Assembly (NCBI RefSeq): GCF_900107705.1
Contig: NZ_FNRE01000004.1
Location: 1-64,000, forward strand
Origin: Prevotella sp. tc2-28
GTDB lineage: Bacteria > Bacteroidota > Bacteroidia > Bacteroidales > Bacteroidaceae
Reading direction: 5' to 3'
DNA length: 64,000 nt
Position numbers and translations under genes: made by a program
Notes under the pieces: generated by a model
What the model saw: the letters and a program-made list of their open reading frames with translations, nothing else
Told to the model about the DNA's origin: nothing
The model's database searches: none
Shown: positions 1 to 8,477 of the stretch, piece after piece
Numbering within the stretch: position 1 is the stretch's first letter
Layout of the letters: every line of letters begins with the position of its first letter

Positions 1-1
1 A

Positions 2-205
2 AACGATAAGGCTTTTATTGATTGGGGACATACATTCGTCCTTGACACAGTAAACGGCATTATCATTAAGAACGTCTTTCCGTGTACTATTGACGAAAAG
101 CAGGTAGTATGCCATTCTATTAATCCTAACTATCCTGATTTTAATGTCTTTAAAGTTGATATAAGGGGGTGGTATAAGGTGCTTGCAGTTATTGCTCTAA
201 AATAG
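2..205 (+). CDS. C-terminal end of an S24/LexA-like transcriptional regulator (partial)
   Basis: The reading frame is open from the window edge to a TAG at 203-205, giving 67 residues. It reads as the C-terminal beta-rich part of an S24 peptidase fold: FIDWGHTFVLDT, then GIIIKNV, then VVCHSINPNYPDF, ending in a YKVLAVI strand. The IIIK stretch sits where S24 peptidases carry their catalytic lysine. Bacteroidetes XRE-family regulators commonly end this way, with the helix-turn-helix at the missing N-terminus. Function as a CI/LexA-type self-cleaving repressor is inferred from this half only, so the DNA-binding part is unknown. Confidence 0.65.
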   Translation, partial: NDKAFIDWGHTFVLDTVNGIIIKNVFPCTIDEKQVVCHSINPNYPDFNVFKVDIRGWYKVLAVIALK

Positions 206-290
206 AGAATTTTCTAATAAACTTGCAAATTTCTCTCAGTGTTAGATTTTATGTTTTTGTAAATAACTGAAGATGATATAATTACATTCT

Positions 291-323
291 ATACTGTACA
301 TTTGCAAAAAAAATGTGCAGTAT
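291..323. terminator. Imperfect 13-bp hairpin downstream of the S24 regulator
   Basis: ATACTGTACATTT (291-303) pairs with AAATGTGCAGTAT (311-323) with one G-T wobble and a 7-base loop, followed by TTTTG. It lies 85 bp after the regulator stop. It may be a factor-independent terminator or an operator; the sequence does not decide between them. The rest of 206-390 is AT-rich and shows no gene. Confidence 0.45.
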
Positions 324-397
324 TTTGTTTGATATGTGAAAAAAAACAATAATGTGGAAAAAACAACCAATATGCTCAAAAATAATCCATGTTTTAT

Positions 398-428
398 TTT
401 GTTATTTGCTTGAATATTAGTACCTTTG
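398..428 (+). promoter_or_regulatory. Promoter of infC-rpmI-rplT
   Basis: A TTTG box at 398-401 and TACCTTTG at 421-428 are separated by exactly 19 bases. This is the Bacteroidetes sigma-ABfr consensus, and the first infC ATG lies 26 bases downstream. Confidence 0.8.
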
Positions 429-453
429 CACCCGATTTCGTAAAAAACAGTTG

Positions 454-1146
454 ATGAAGAACGACAAAATGAAGAATCAGTACCGCGTCAACGAACAGAT
501 TCGTGTACGCGAAGTACGTATAGTAGGAGAGGACGGTTCTACCGTAGTCCCCACTCGTGAGGCTCTGGACATGGCGCGCGACCAAGGCGTTGACTTGGTA
601 GAGATTTCGCCCAATGCCAATCCTCCCGTTTGCCGTTTGATAGACTATTCGAAATTCCTCTATCAGCAGAAAAAGCGCCAGAAGGAAATGAAGGCGAAAC
701 AAGTGAAGGTAGAGGTCAAGGAGATTCGTTTCGGACCTCAGACCGACGAGCATGACTATCAGTTTAAGTTGAAGCATGCTAAGGAGTTCCTAGAGGAAGG
801 CAACAAGGTTCGCGCCTATGTGTTCTTCCGCGGACGCTCCATCCTCTTCAAAGAGCAAGGTGAGGTCCTGCTGCTCCGTTTTGCCAATGATCTGGAGGAG
901 TGCGGTAAAGTAGAGGGCATGCCATCGCTGGAAGGCAAGAAAATGTTCCTCTATCTCGCTCCGAAGAAAGCAGGCGTCGCCAAGAAGAGCCAGCAGGCAC
1001 GCGACCGTGAGGCATCAGAGGCAGAGGCCAAGGAGAATGCCAAGCAGCAGTCAGCAGCTGAGAAGCCTTCGAACGGCGGACTTTTCGCCAATGCCAAAAT
1101 CAGTGCCGATGCGCTGAAGAAGTTGACAGAGAACGAGGACGAATAA
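454..1146 (+). CDS. infC: Translation initiation factor IF-3
   Basis: IF-3 binds the 30S subunit, checks the start codon and initiator tRNA, and prevents premature 50S joining. The 230-residue product has the IF3 N-domain (about 8-78, with YRVNEQIR and GVDLVEISP), the basic helical linker ([14 protein letters not shown]) and the C-domain (about 85-172, with KEIRFGP and GDKVR-like GNKVRAY). From about 173 a 58-residue charged, Ala/Glu/Lys-rich tail is added; E. coli IF-3 has 180 residues and lacks it. The ATG at 454 is preferred; another in-frame ATG lies at 469. It heads the classic infC-rpmI-rplT ribosomal operon. Confidence 0.97.
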   Translation: MKNDKMKNQYRVNEQIRVREVRIVGEDGSTVVPTREALDMARDQGVDLVEISPNANPPVCRLIDYSKFLYQQKKRQKEMKAKQVKVEVKEIRFGPQTDEHDYQFKLKHAKEFLEEGNKVRAYVFFRGRSILFKEQGEVLLLRFANDLEECGKVEGMPSLEGKKMFLYLAPKKAGVAKKSQQARDREASEAEAKENAKQQSAAEKPSNGGLFANAKISADALKKLTENEDE

Positions 1147-1226
1147 AAAGGAAGAAAGAAAAGGTGGCGCGCCCGGTATATGCGTAGTCGCCGATTTATT
1201 AATAACAATTTAAATTTTATAAAACA

Positions 1227-1424
1227 ATGCCAAAAGTAAAGACAAATTCCGGTGCCAAGAAGAGATTCTCATTCACCGGTACAGGTAAGATCAAGAGACA
1301 TCATGCTTACCACAGTCACATTCTGACTAAGAAGACCAAGAAGCAGAAGCGTAACTTGGTAGGTTCAACCATCGTTGACGTATCAAACATGAAGCAGGTT
1401 CGTGACCTGTTGTGTCTCCGTTAA
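1227..1424 (+). CDS. rpmI: 50S ribosomal protein L35
   Basis: This 65-residue basic protein of the large subunit starts [18 protein letters not shown] and keeps the L35 core with [14 protein letters not shown]. It lies 80 bp after infC and 37 bp before rplT, the conserved order. The infC-rpmI gap contains a GC-rich stretch around GGCGCGCC (1166-1173) that could fold. L20-mediated autoregulation of this operon is known in other phyla, but I cannot show an L20 site here. Confidence 0.97.
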   Translation: MPKVKTNSGAKKRFSFTGTGKIKRHHAYHSHILTKKTKKQKRNLVGSTIVDVSNMKQVRDLLCLR

Positions 1425-1461
1425 TTCACCTATTGTCAAACATTAAAAAGTAAAGAAAACT

Positions 1462-1806
1462 ATGCCAAGATCAGTCAATCACGTTGCATCAAAAGCAAAA
1501 CGTAAAAGAATTCTGAAACTCACTCGCGGTTACTTTGGTGCCCGCAAGAATGTTTGGACAGTAGCCAAGAACACTTGGGAGAAGGGTCTTACCTACGCTT
1601 ATCGCGATCGTAAGAACAAGAAGCGCACTTTCCGTGCACTGTGGATTCAGCGTATCAACGCTGCCGCTCGTCAGGAAGGTATGAGCTATTCTGCCCTAAT
1701 GGGAGCGCTCTCAAAGGCTGGTATCGAGATCAACCGCAAGGTGCTCGCTGACCTCGCCCTCAACAATCCTGAGGCTTTCAAGGCTATCGTAGCTAAGGTA
1801 AAGTAA
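1462..1806 (+). CDS. rplT: 50S ribosomal protein L20
   Basis: L20 binds 23S rRNA early in 50S assembly. The 114-residue product has the usual family length and the long basic N-terminal helix ([18 protein letters not shown], then [11 protein letters not shown]), followed by the globular part with [16 protein letters not shown] and the C-terminal [20 protein letters not shown]. It is the last gene of the infC operon and is followed by a strong terminator. Confidence 0.98.
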   Translation: MPRSVNHVASKAKRKRILKLTRGYFGARKNVWTVAKNTWEKGLTYAYRDRKNKKRTFRALWIQRINAAARQEGMSYSALMGALSKAGIEINRKVLADLALNNPEAFKAIVAKVK

Positions 1807-1831
1807 GCGAAATCGTTTATAAGCGAGATAA

Positions 1832-1870
1832 AAAAGAGCTGCATCAGTAATGATTGCGGCTCTTTTTTTT
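1832..1870 (+). terminator. Intrinsic terminator of the infC-rpmI-rplT operon
   Basis: AAAAGAGCTGC (1832-1842) pairs along 11 positions (one G-T) with GCGGCTCTTTT (1856-1866), with a 13-base loop and a run of T residues to 1870. Confidence 0.85.
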
Positions 1871-1899
1871 GCACTATTGAAAAATAAATTGTATCTTTG
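1868..1899 (+). promoter_or_regulatory. Promoter of the ior operon, overlapping the preceding terminator
   Basis: TTTG at 1868-1871 and TATCTTTG at 1892-1899 are separated by 20 bases. The -33 element is built from the T-tract of the rplT terminator, so the two signals share bases. Confidence 0.75.
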
Positions 1900-1939
1900 C
1901 ACGACTAAACAGTTAATAATCATCACAAATATAAGGAAT

Positions 1940-3541
1940 ATGAAGAAGTTGTTATTAGGAGACGAGGCCATTGCTCAGGGAGCGCTCGACGCTGGACTGA
2001 GTGGTGTCTATGCCTATCCTGGCACTCCATCTACGGAGATTACGGAGTATATCCAACAGTCGCCGTTAGCCAAAGAACGTGGCGTTCATAGTCGTTGGTC
2101 AACCAATGAGAAAACGGCCATGGAAGCAGCGCTGGGTATGTCGTATATGGGTAAGCGCGCACTGGTGTGCATGAAGCACGTCGGACTGAATGTCTGTGCC
2201 GACCCGTTTGTCAACTCAGCCATGACGGGAACCAATGGCGGTATCGTCGTGCTAGTGGCCGATGATCCCTCTATGCACTCCTCACAGGACGAGCAGGACT
2301 CTCGTTTCTATGGTAAGTTTGCCATGATTCCGACACTGGAACCCAGCAGTCAGCAGGAGGCATACGACATGATGTCGAAGGCTTATGAGATGTCTGAGCA
2401 GTTGCAGTTGCCCATCCTTATGCGTGTCACAACCCGCATGGCACATTCGCGCGCTGTCGTCACGGTTGCCGATAGTCCACGTGAGCAAAATGCACTGAAT
2501 TATAATGCTAAGGCCAGCAACTGGGTGTTGCTGCCTGCCTTTGCCCGCAAGCGCAACGATATCGTTACCGCCCAACAGCCACTGTTGGAGCAGATGTCCG
2601 TCGACAGCCAGTACAACCAGTATGTTGACGGCAAAGACCAGCAGCTGGGTATTATAGCCAGCGGTATTGCCTATAACTACCTGATGGAATGCTTCCCCAA
2701 CGGATGTCCCTATCCGGTATTGAAGATTTCGCAGTATCCTATTCCTAAGAAGTTGATTCGTCGTATGACTGACGATTGCGAGTTTGTGCTGATTGCCGAA
2801 GAAGGTCAGCCCTTTATCGAGGATCAGGTTCGTGGTGTCATGCCGGGAAATGCTGTCATCAAGGGACGACTGACCGGTGAACTGCCCCGTACGGGTGAAC
2901 TTAATCCCGATGTCATCAAGAAGGCGTTAGGAATGGAAATCGGCGAGAACTATGCACCATGCGAGGATGTGGCTCCACGTCCGCCAGCACTCTGTCAGGG
3001 TTGTGGTCACCGTGATGTCTATGCTGCGTTGAACGAGGTGCTGCTCAATTATCCCAATGCTCGCGTTTTTGGTGATATCGGTTGTTATACGTTGGGTTTC
3101 CTACCTCCCTATAAGGCTATTCACTCGTGCGTGGATATGGGTGCTTCCATTACGATGGCTAAAGGCGCATCGGATGCTGGCCAGTGGCCTGCTATCGCTA
3201 TTATTGGCGATTCTACGTTCACCCATTCAGGAATGACGGGTCTGCTGGATGCTGTCAACGAGAATGCTGACATCACCGTGATTATTTCAGATAACCTGAC
3301 AACTGCTATGACGGGCGGACAGGACTCGGCAGGTACCAATAAGTTTGAGGCTATTTGTCGTGGACTGGGTGTCAGCGATGATCACCTGAAGGTGGTTGTT
3401 CCCCTGCCCAAAAACATGGAGGAAATCAAAAAGACCATTGATGCTGAAATCAACTACCACGGTGTCAGTGTCATCATTCCTCGTCGCGAGTGTATGCAAA
3501 CATTACAACGTCATCTTAAACAAAAGAAAGCAGCAAAATGA
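1940..3541 (+). CDS. iorA: Indolepyruvate ferredoxin oxidoreductase alpha subunit, short form
   Basis: IorA with IorB oxidatively decarboxylates aryl 2-oxoacids made from aromatic amino acids to aryl acyl-CoA, using thiamine pyrophosphate (TPP) and ferredoxin. The 533-residue product starts at ATG 1940 (MKKLLLGDEAIAQGA). It shows the N-terminal pyrimidine-binding domain (YAYPGTPSTEI, about 25-35), the CQGCGH motif at 352-357 and the TPP/Mg site GDSTFTHSG to SDN (423-452). The C-terminal two-cluster ferredoxin domain of archaeal IorA (about 600+ residues) is absent: the protein ends at 533 with no CxxCxxC motif. The stop overlaps the iorB start (ATGA). Confidence 0.9.
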   Translation: MKKLLLGDEAIAQGALDAGLSGVYAYPGTPSTEITEYIQQSPLAKERGVHSRWSTNEKTAMEAALGMSYMGKRALVCMKHVGLNVCADPFVNSAMTGTNGGIVVLVADDPSMHSSQDEQDSRFYGKFAMIPTLEPSSQQEAYDMMSKAYEMSEQLQLPILMRVTTRMAHSRAVVTVADSPREQNALNYNAKASNWVLLPAFARKRNDIVTAQQPLLEQMSVDSQYNQYVDGKDQQLGIIASGIAYNYLMECFPNGCPYPVLKISQYPIPKKLIRRMTDDCEFVLIAEEGQPFIEDQVRGVMPGNAVIKGRLTGELPRTGELNPDVIKKALGMEIGENYAPCEDVAPRPPALCQGCGHRDVYAALNEVLLNYPNARVFGDIGCYTLGFLPPYKAIHSCVDMGASITMAKGASDAGQWPAIAIIGDSTFTHSGMTGLLDAVNENADITVIISDNLTTAMTGGQDSAGTNKFEAICRGLGVSDDHLKVVVPLPKNMEEIKKTIDAEINYHGVSVIIPRRECMQTLQRHLKQKKAAK

Positions 3542-4110
3542 AGACAGATATTATATTATGTGGCGTAGGTGGACAGGGTATTCTCTCTATTGCCACTATT
3601 ATTGGCGAAGCTGCCATGAAAGAAAACCTGTATATCAAGCAGGCAGAGGTGCACGGCATGTCACAGCGTGGAGGTGACGTGCAGTCGAATCTGCGCATCA
3701 GCAGCGACCCTATTCAGAGTGACCTGATTCCTAAGGGCGGGGCAGATGTCATCATCTCAATGGAACCTATGGAGGCACTTCGCTACCTGCCGTTCCTCTC
3801 GAAAGATGGCTGGATTATCACGTCAAGTACTCCTTTTGTAAATATACCTAACTATCCTGAGATTGAGGTAATTAAGGGTGACTTAGAGAAACTTCCTAAT
3901 GTTATTATGCTCGACATCGAACAGGCTGCTAAGGATGCTGGTGTCCCCCGTTCTGCCAACGTGATTTTGCTGGGCGCAGCCCAGAAAGCATTGGGTATTG
4001 AGTATGAAAAGTTGGAAGATGCCATCCGTCGTGTCTTTGGTCGAAAGGGTGATGCTATCGTTGAAGCCAATATCAAGGCACTGGCCATAGGAAAACAAGC
4101 ACAGCGATGA
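3538..4110 (+). CDS. iorB: Indolepyruvate ferredoxin oxidoreductase beta subunit
   Basis: This is the gamma-type subunit of the 2-oxoacid:ferredoxin oxidoreductase, partner of IorA. The 190-residue product begins MKTDIILCGVGGQGILSIA, the GVGGQG phosphate-binding loop typical of the family, and has AEVHGMSQRGGDVQSNLR and ISMEPMEALRYLPFL. It overlaps iorA by 4 nt and the following aminotransferase by 4 nt (ATGA at both junctions), indicating translational coupling of all three genes. Confidence 0.92.
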   Translation: MKTDIILCGVGGQGILSIATIIGEAAMKENLYIKQAEVHGMSQRGGDVQSNLRISSDPIQSDLIPKGGADVIISMEPMEALRYLPFLSKDGWIITSSTPFVNIPNYPEIEVIKGDLEKLPNVIMLDIEQAAKDAGVPRSANVILLGAAQKALGIEYEKLEDAIRRVFGRKGDAIVEANIKALAIGKQAQR

Positions 4111-5423
4111 AAGAGACTCCTATTAAAAAAGAATTAGTGGATGGGCTGATTGCCGAACTTGGCATCAATGATTTTGCAAAAGCCACTATCCGCGAGGTGA
4201 AGCAAGTGGCTGCAAAAGCTGAGAAGGCGAGTGGGGTGGAGTTCATTAAGATGGAAATGGGCATTCCTGGTCTGCCTGCTGCCCAAGTGGGTGTCGATGC
4301 TCAAGTAAAAGCATTGCAAGACGGTATTGCCCATAGTTATCCTGATATCCAGGGGCTGCCGGCTCTGAAACAAGAGGCCTCCCGCTTTGTCAAAGCCTTT
4401 ATCGGTCTGGATGTGGCTCCCGAAGGCTGCGTTCCTGTGACGGGTTCCATGCAAGGTACTTTTGCTTCGTTCCTCACCTGTTCGCAAGCTCAGAAATCGA
4501 AGGATACTGTGTTGTTTATTGACCCAGGATTCCCTGTGCAGAAGATGCAGTTGCAGGTGATGGGTGTGAAGTACGAGACCTTTGACGTCTATGACTTCCG
4601 TGGCGAGAAACTCGGTCCTAAGGTGGAGAGCTATCTGGAGAAGGGTAACATTTGCGCCATCGTCTATTCCAATCCGAACAATCCTGCTTGGATCTGTCTG
4701 AATGAGGACGAGCTGAAAACTATTGGTACGCTAGCAACAAAATACGACACTATCGTGATGGAAGACCTTGCCTACTTCGCCATGGACTTCCGACAGAACC
4801 TCAGCGTGCCCTTCCAACCTCCTTATCAAGCATCGGTAGGCCGGTATACGGATAATTACATGCTGTTGATTTCCGGTTCCAAGGCATTCAGTTATGCCGG
4901 CGAACGTATCGGTGTCACCTGTATCTCCAATAAATTGTTCCATCGTCATTTTGCCGATCTTGCTGCCCGTTACGAGGGACTTCCCTTCGGCTTAGTCTTC
5001 TCGACACGTATGCTGTATGCCCTCTCGTCGGGTACCAGTCACTCGGCACAGTATGCAATGGCTGCCATGTTGAAGGCTGCTACTGACGGGGAGTATGACT
5101 TCCGTAAGGAGGTAAGCGTCTATGGCGAGCGAGCTCATAAACTGAAAGAAATATTCTGTCGCCACGGATTCCATATTGTCTATGACAAGGACTTAGACCA
5201 ACCTGTTGCTGACGGATTCTATTTCACCATAGGATATCCTGGAATGACCAGCGGCGAGTTGGCAAAGGAACTGATGTATTATGGGGTGTCGGCCATCTGT
5301 CTGATTACAACCGGTTCGCATCAGGAAGGATTGCGCGTCTGCACTTCATTCATCGAGGATCATCAGTACGACCAATTGGAAGAACGGATGACCATCTTTG
5401 AAGAGAACAATAAAAAAGCCTGA
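4107..5423 (+). CDS. Class I/II PLP-dependent aminotransferase
   Basis: The 438-residue product is a fold-type I aminotransferase. It shows NPNNP (189-193), the PLP-binding lysine in SGSKAFSYAGERIG (Lys259) and a C-terminal RVCTSF arginine that would bind the substrate carboxylate. It is translationally coupled to iorAB. A role converting aromatic amino acids to the 2-oxoacids used by IorAB (or the reverse, reductive synthesis) is inferred from context. The substrate itself cannot be read from the sequence. The stop codon lies inside the terminator hairpin. Confidence 0.85.
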   Translation: MKETPIKKELVDGLIAELGINDFAKATIREVKQVAAKAEKASGVEFIKMEMGIPGLPAAQVGVDAQVKALQDGIAHSYPDIQGLPALKQEASRFVKAFIGLDVAPEGCVPVTGSMQGTFASFLTCSQAQKSKDTVLFIDPGFPVQKMQLQVMGVKYETFDVYDFRGEKLGPKVESYLEKGNICAIVYSNPNNPAWICLNEDELKTIGTLATKYDTIVMEDLAYFAMDFRQNLSVPFQPPYQASVGRYTDNYMLLISGSKAFSYAGERIGVTCISNKLFHRHFADLAARYEGLPFGLVFSTRMLYALSSGTSHSAQYAMAAMLKAATDGEYDFRKEVSVYGERAHKLKEIFCRHGFHIVYDKDLDQPVADGFYFTIGYPGMTSGELAKELMYYGVSAICLITTGSHQEGLRVCTSFIEDHQYDQLEERMTIFEENNKKA

Positions 5424-5442
5424 CCACAACGGTCAGGCTTTT
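5414..5442. terminator. Bidirectional terminator between the aminotransferase gene and htpG
   Basis: AAAAGCCTGACC (5414-5425) and GGTCAGGCTTTT (5431-5442) form a perfect 12-bp stem with a 5-base loop, flanked by A and T runs on opposite sides. It serves two convergent genes. Confidence 0.9.
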
Positions 5443-5460
5443 ATCTTTGTCTTAGTTGGC

Positions 5461-7521
5461 TTATTTAATCAAGTCAACGGAACGTTTCAGGAATTTATCC
5501 AGCGCTTCACCCTTCAACATGCCGTTTTGCAACAATGCCAGGTCGATGAGCTGGTGAACGATGTCGTTCTTGGCGGCAAAGTTGTTCAGCACATCTTGTT
5601 TCTTCTGTTTCTGCTCCTCAACAGCTTTCTCCGTCTCGGCCTTCATGTCCTTGTCGTCCTGTGTCAGCTCCTCGGGTTTCTTCTTATCTTGTTGCTGACG
5701 GATTGCTGCTAGACGGGCCTCCTGTCCCTTCAACTCGGCCTCGATAGGCTTCAGTGCCTCCTCGGTGTTCTGCTTGCAGTCGTCAAGCACACGCTTTACT
5801 AACGGATGGTCGCTGTTCAGCACAAGGTTCAGCGAGTCGGGCATCTGGGCATAAAAGTTCATGCCCTGCTGGAATCTGCTCATCTCCTTCATACGACGCA
5901 TCCACTCGTTCTGTGTGATGACAACGGGACGTTGCTGGTCGCCAAGGCTCTGTACCTCAACCACAAACTCCGTCTTTTCTATCTTAGGCATCTGTGAACG
6001 GAAGACTTGTGACAAATTGGCAGACTCGTCCTCTGACAGGTTTGACTTCGGTGCGTCGTCCTTGACAATGAGGCGGTCAATGATGTCGCTGTCCACACGT
6101 GTAAAGCGTGACTTCTCGAACTTCTGCTCCAACATCTGGATGGCAGGCACGTCCAACTGTCCGTCCAGCAACAGCACGCTGTAACCCTTGTCCTTGGCAG
6201 CCTGGATGTATGAGTACTGCTCGTCCTTGTCGGTGGCATATAGGTAGATGAGGTTACCGTCCTTGTCTTTCTGGGCACTCTCGATGAGGGTCTTGTATTC
6301 GTCGAAGGTAAAGTATTTATCCTCGGTGTCCTTCAACAGGGCAAAGTCCTTTGCCTTGTCGTAGAAAGACTCTTCGCTGAGCATACCATAGTTGATGAAC
6401 AGTTTCAAGTCATCCCATTTCTCCTCGTAACCCTTGCGGTCTTCCTTGAAGATCGCCTGCAGACGGTCGGCCACTTTCTTGGTAATATAGGTGGAAATCT
6501 TCTTTACCTCACGGTCGCTCTGTAGATAGCTACGGCTTACGTTCAGTGGAATGTCAGGTGAGTCGATGACACCATGCAGCAGCGTCAGGAATTCAGGTAC
6601 GATGCCCTCCACCTGATCGGTGACGAACACCTGGTTGCAGTACAGCTGGATTTTGTTGCGCTGCAAGTCGATATTCGACTTGATACGGGGGAAGTAGAGA
6701 ATACCCGTAAGATTGAACGGATAGTCCACATTCAGATGAATCCAGAACATCGGTTCATCGTGCATAGGATAGAGCGTGCGGTAGAACGACTTGTAATCCT
6801 CGTCCTTCAATGTTGACGGGGCTTTAGTCCATAACGGCTCCACATCGTTGATGACGTTATCCTTGTCGGTGTCAACCATCTCCTTCTTCTCGCTCGACCA
6901 TTCCTGTTTCTTGCCGAAGGCAACGGGAACAGCCATGAACTTGCAGTATTTGTTCAGCAACTGCTGGATCTTTTCCTTTTCCAGGAATTCCTTGCAGTCG
7001 TCGTCGATATAGAGGATGATGTCCGAACCGCGGTCTTCTTTCTCTGCCTCGTCAATCTCATAGGCGGGCGAACCGTCGCAGCTCCACTTGACAGCCTTGG
7101 CACCATCCTTGTATGATTTGGTAATGATTTCCACTTTCTTCGATACCATGAATGAAGAGTAGAATCCCAGTCCGAAATGGCCGATGATGTTGTTGGCATT
7201 GTCCTTATATTTCTCTAGGAAATCATTGACGCCCGAGAAAGCTATCTGGTTGATGTACTTGTCAATCTCCTCCTCGGTCATTCCGATACCGCGGTCGGAG
7301 ATGGTGATGGTGCCCTTATCCTTGTCAAGGCTGACATGAACGGTAAGGTCGCCTTCTTCGCCTTTGAACTCACCCTGCTGAGCCAGCGTTTTCAGTTTCT
7401 GTGTGGCATCGACGGCATTTGATACCATCTCGCGCAGGAAAATCTCGTGATCTGAGTAGAGAAACTTTTTGATGACGGGGAAAATGTTCTCGGTTGTAAC
7501 CCCGATGTTACCTTTTTGCAT
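5461..7521 (-). CDS. htpG: Molecular chaperone HtpG (Hsp90)
   Basis: HtpG is the cytosolic bacterial Hsp90, an ATP-driven homodimeric chaperone. The 686-residue product has the N-terminal GHKL ATPase domain: REMVSNAVDA, the SDRGIGMT loop and GHFGLGFYS. The middle domain includes PLNVSRSYLQSD, and a C-terminal dimerisation domain follows. Near 600-650 there is a Lys/Glu/Gln-rich coiled-coil-like insertion (QQQDKKKPEELTQDD), which makes it longer than E. coli HtpG (624 residues). It starts MQKGNIGVTTENIFPVIKK and is divergent from map. Confidence 0.97.
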   Translation of the reverse strand: MQKGNIGVTTENIFPVIKKFLYSDHEIFLREMVSNAVDATQKLKTLAQQGEFKGEEGDLTVHVSLDKDKGTITISDRGIGMTEEEIDKYINQIAFSGVNDFLEKYKDNANNIIGHFGLGFYSSFMVSKKVEIITKSYKDGAKAVKWSCDGSPAYEIDEAEKEDRGSDIILYIDDDCKEFLEKEKIQQLLNKYCKFMAVPVAFGKKQEWSSEKKEMVDTDKDNVINDVEPLWTKAPSTLKDEDYKSFYRTLYPMHDEPMFWIHLNVDYPFNLTGILYFPRIKSNIDLQRNKIQLYCNQVFVTDQVEGIVPEFLTLLHGVIDSPDIPLNVSRSYLQSDREVKKISTYITKKVADRLQAIFKEDRKGYEEKWDDLKLFINYGMLSEESFYDKAKDFALLKDTEDKYFTFDEYKTLIESAQKDKDGNLIYLYATDKDEQYSYIQAAKDKGYSVLLLDGQLDVPAIQMLEQKFEKSRFTRVDSDIIDRLIVKDDAPKSNLSEDESANLSQVFRSQMPKIEKTEFVVEVQSLGDQQRPVVITQNEWMRRMKEMSRFQQGMNFYAQMPDSLNLVLNSDHPLVKRVLDDCKQNTEEALKPIEAELKGQEARLAAIRQQQDKKKPEELTQDDKDMKAETEKAVEEQKQKKQDVLNNFAAKNDIVHQLIDLALLQNGMLKGEALDKFLKRSVDLIK

Positions 7522-7558
7522 ATACTTTTCTGTTTAATTATAATCTTCTGCCGATATA

Positions 7559-7590
7559 TTTGCAAATATCGTGCCAAAATTGTACCTTTG
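7559..7590 (+). promoter_or_regulatory. Promoter of map
   Basis: TTTG (7559-7562) and TACCTTTG (7583-7590) are spaced by 20 bases; the map ATG follows 20 bases later. Confidence 0.75.
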
Positions 7591-7610
7591 CACTCAAATT
7601 GAGAAAAGCT

Positions 7611-8465
7611 ATGGTAAAAAGAAGATGGCATTGCAAACCGGGGGAACAGCCCTCGGAACTAGATAAGCACATCATGTACTTGGAAAACAAAGGAGCACTG
7701 GTTCCTACACGCGACTTAATCAGAACTCCGGAACAGATAGAAGGCATCCGTCGTTCGGGTGTCGTCAATACCGGCGTGTTGGATGCAGTCGGTGAGACGA
7801 TACATGCCGGTATGTCAACGCTGGAGATTGATCAGATATGTCGCGACTATTGCGAAAAGCACGGAGCCATTCCTGCCTGTCTGAATTATGAGGGATTCCC
7901 CATGTCGGTATGTACGAGTATCAACGAAGTAGTATGTCACGGCATTCCCAAAGCTGACGATATCTTGGAGGAAGGTGATATCATCAACGTTGATTTTACC
8001 ACCATTCTTGACGGTTACTATGCTGACGCATCACGTATGTTCATTATTGGTAAGACAACCCCCGAGAAGGAACAGCTGGTTAAGGTGACCAAAGAATGTC
8101 TGGAAATTGGCATGGAGGCGGCAAAGCCTTGGCACGGAGTGAATGAGATAGGCCGCGCCATCGAGAAACATGCCAAGAAATACCACTACGGCGTAGTACG
8201 CGACCTGTGTGGTCACGGCGTTGGGGTGAAGTTCCATGACGAACCGGAGGTGTGCCATTTCTCCCAGCGTGGCGACGGTATGCTGCTGGTTCCTGGTATG
8301 GTGTTCACTATCGAACCTATGATTAACATGGGCACATGGAAGGTGTTCGTTGATGCTGACGACCCGTACGGATGGGAGGTTATCTCGGAGGACGAGTTGC
8401 CTTCGGCTCAGTGGGAACATACCCTGCTGATGACCGAACACGGCGTTGAAGTGTTGAGTCATTAA
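7611..8465 (+). CDS. map: Type I methionine aminopeptidase
   Basis: Removes the initiator methionine from nascent proteins. From ATG 7611 the product is 284 residues: a short N-terminal extension (MVKRRWHCKPGEQPSELD) and then the pita-bread domain. Metal ligands are visible as the Asp residues of NVDFTTILDGYYADAS, the His of CGHGVGVKFHDEP, the Glu of FTIEPMI and the Glu of WEHTLL. The upstream in-frame start at 7560 is rejected because it lies within the promoter. It is 12 nt ahead of tsaD. Confidence 0.95.
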   Translation: MVKRRWHCKPGEQPSELDKHIMYLENKGALVPTRDLIRTPEQIEGIRRSGVVNTGVLDAVGETIHAGMSTLEIDQICRDYCEKHGAIPACLNYEGFPMSVCTSINEVVCHGIPKADDILEEGDIINVDFTTILDGYYADASRMFIIGKTTPEKEQLVKVTKECLEIGMEAAKPWHGVNEIGRAIEKHAKKYHYGVVRDLCGHGVGVKFHDEPEVCHFSQRGDGMLLVPGMVFTIEPMINMGTWKVFVDADDPYGWEVISEDELPSAQWEHTLLMTEHGVEVLSH

Positions 8466-8477
8466 TCATTGAAGGTC

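Noticed and set aside
394..777. 127-residue minus-strand ORF opposite infC
   Set aside because: It is antisense to a strongly conserved gene and its composition is the shadow of that frame.
1147..1226. L20-type autoregulatory leader before rpmI
   Set aside because: The 80-bp gap has a GC-rich patch but no structure I can match to a known L20 leader.
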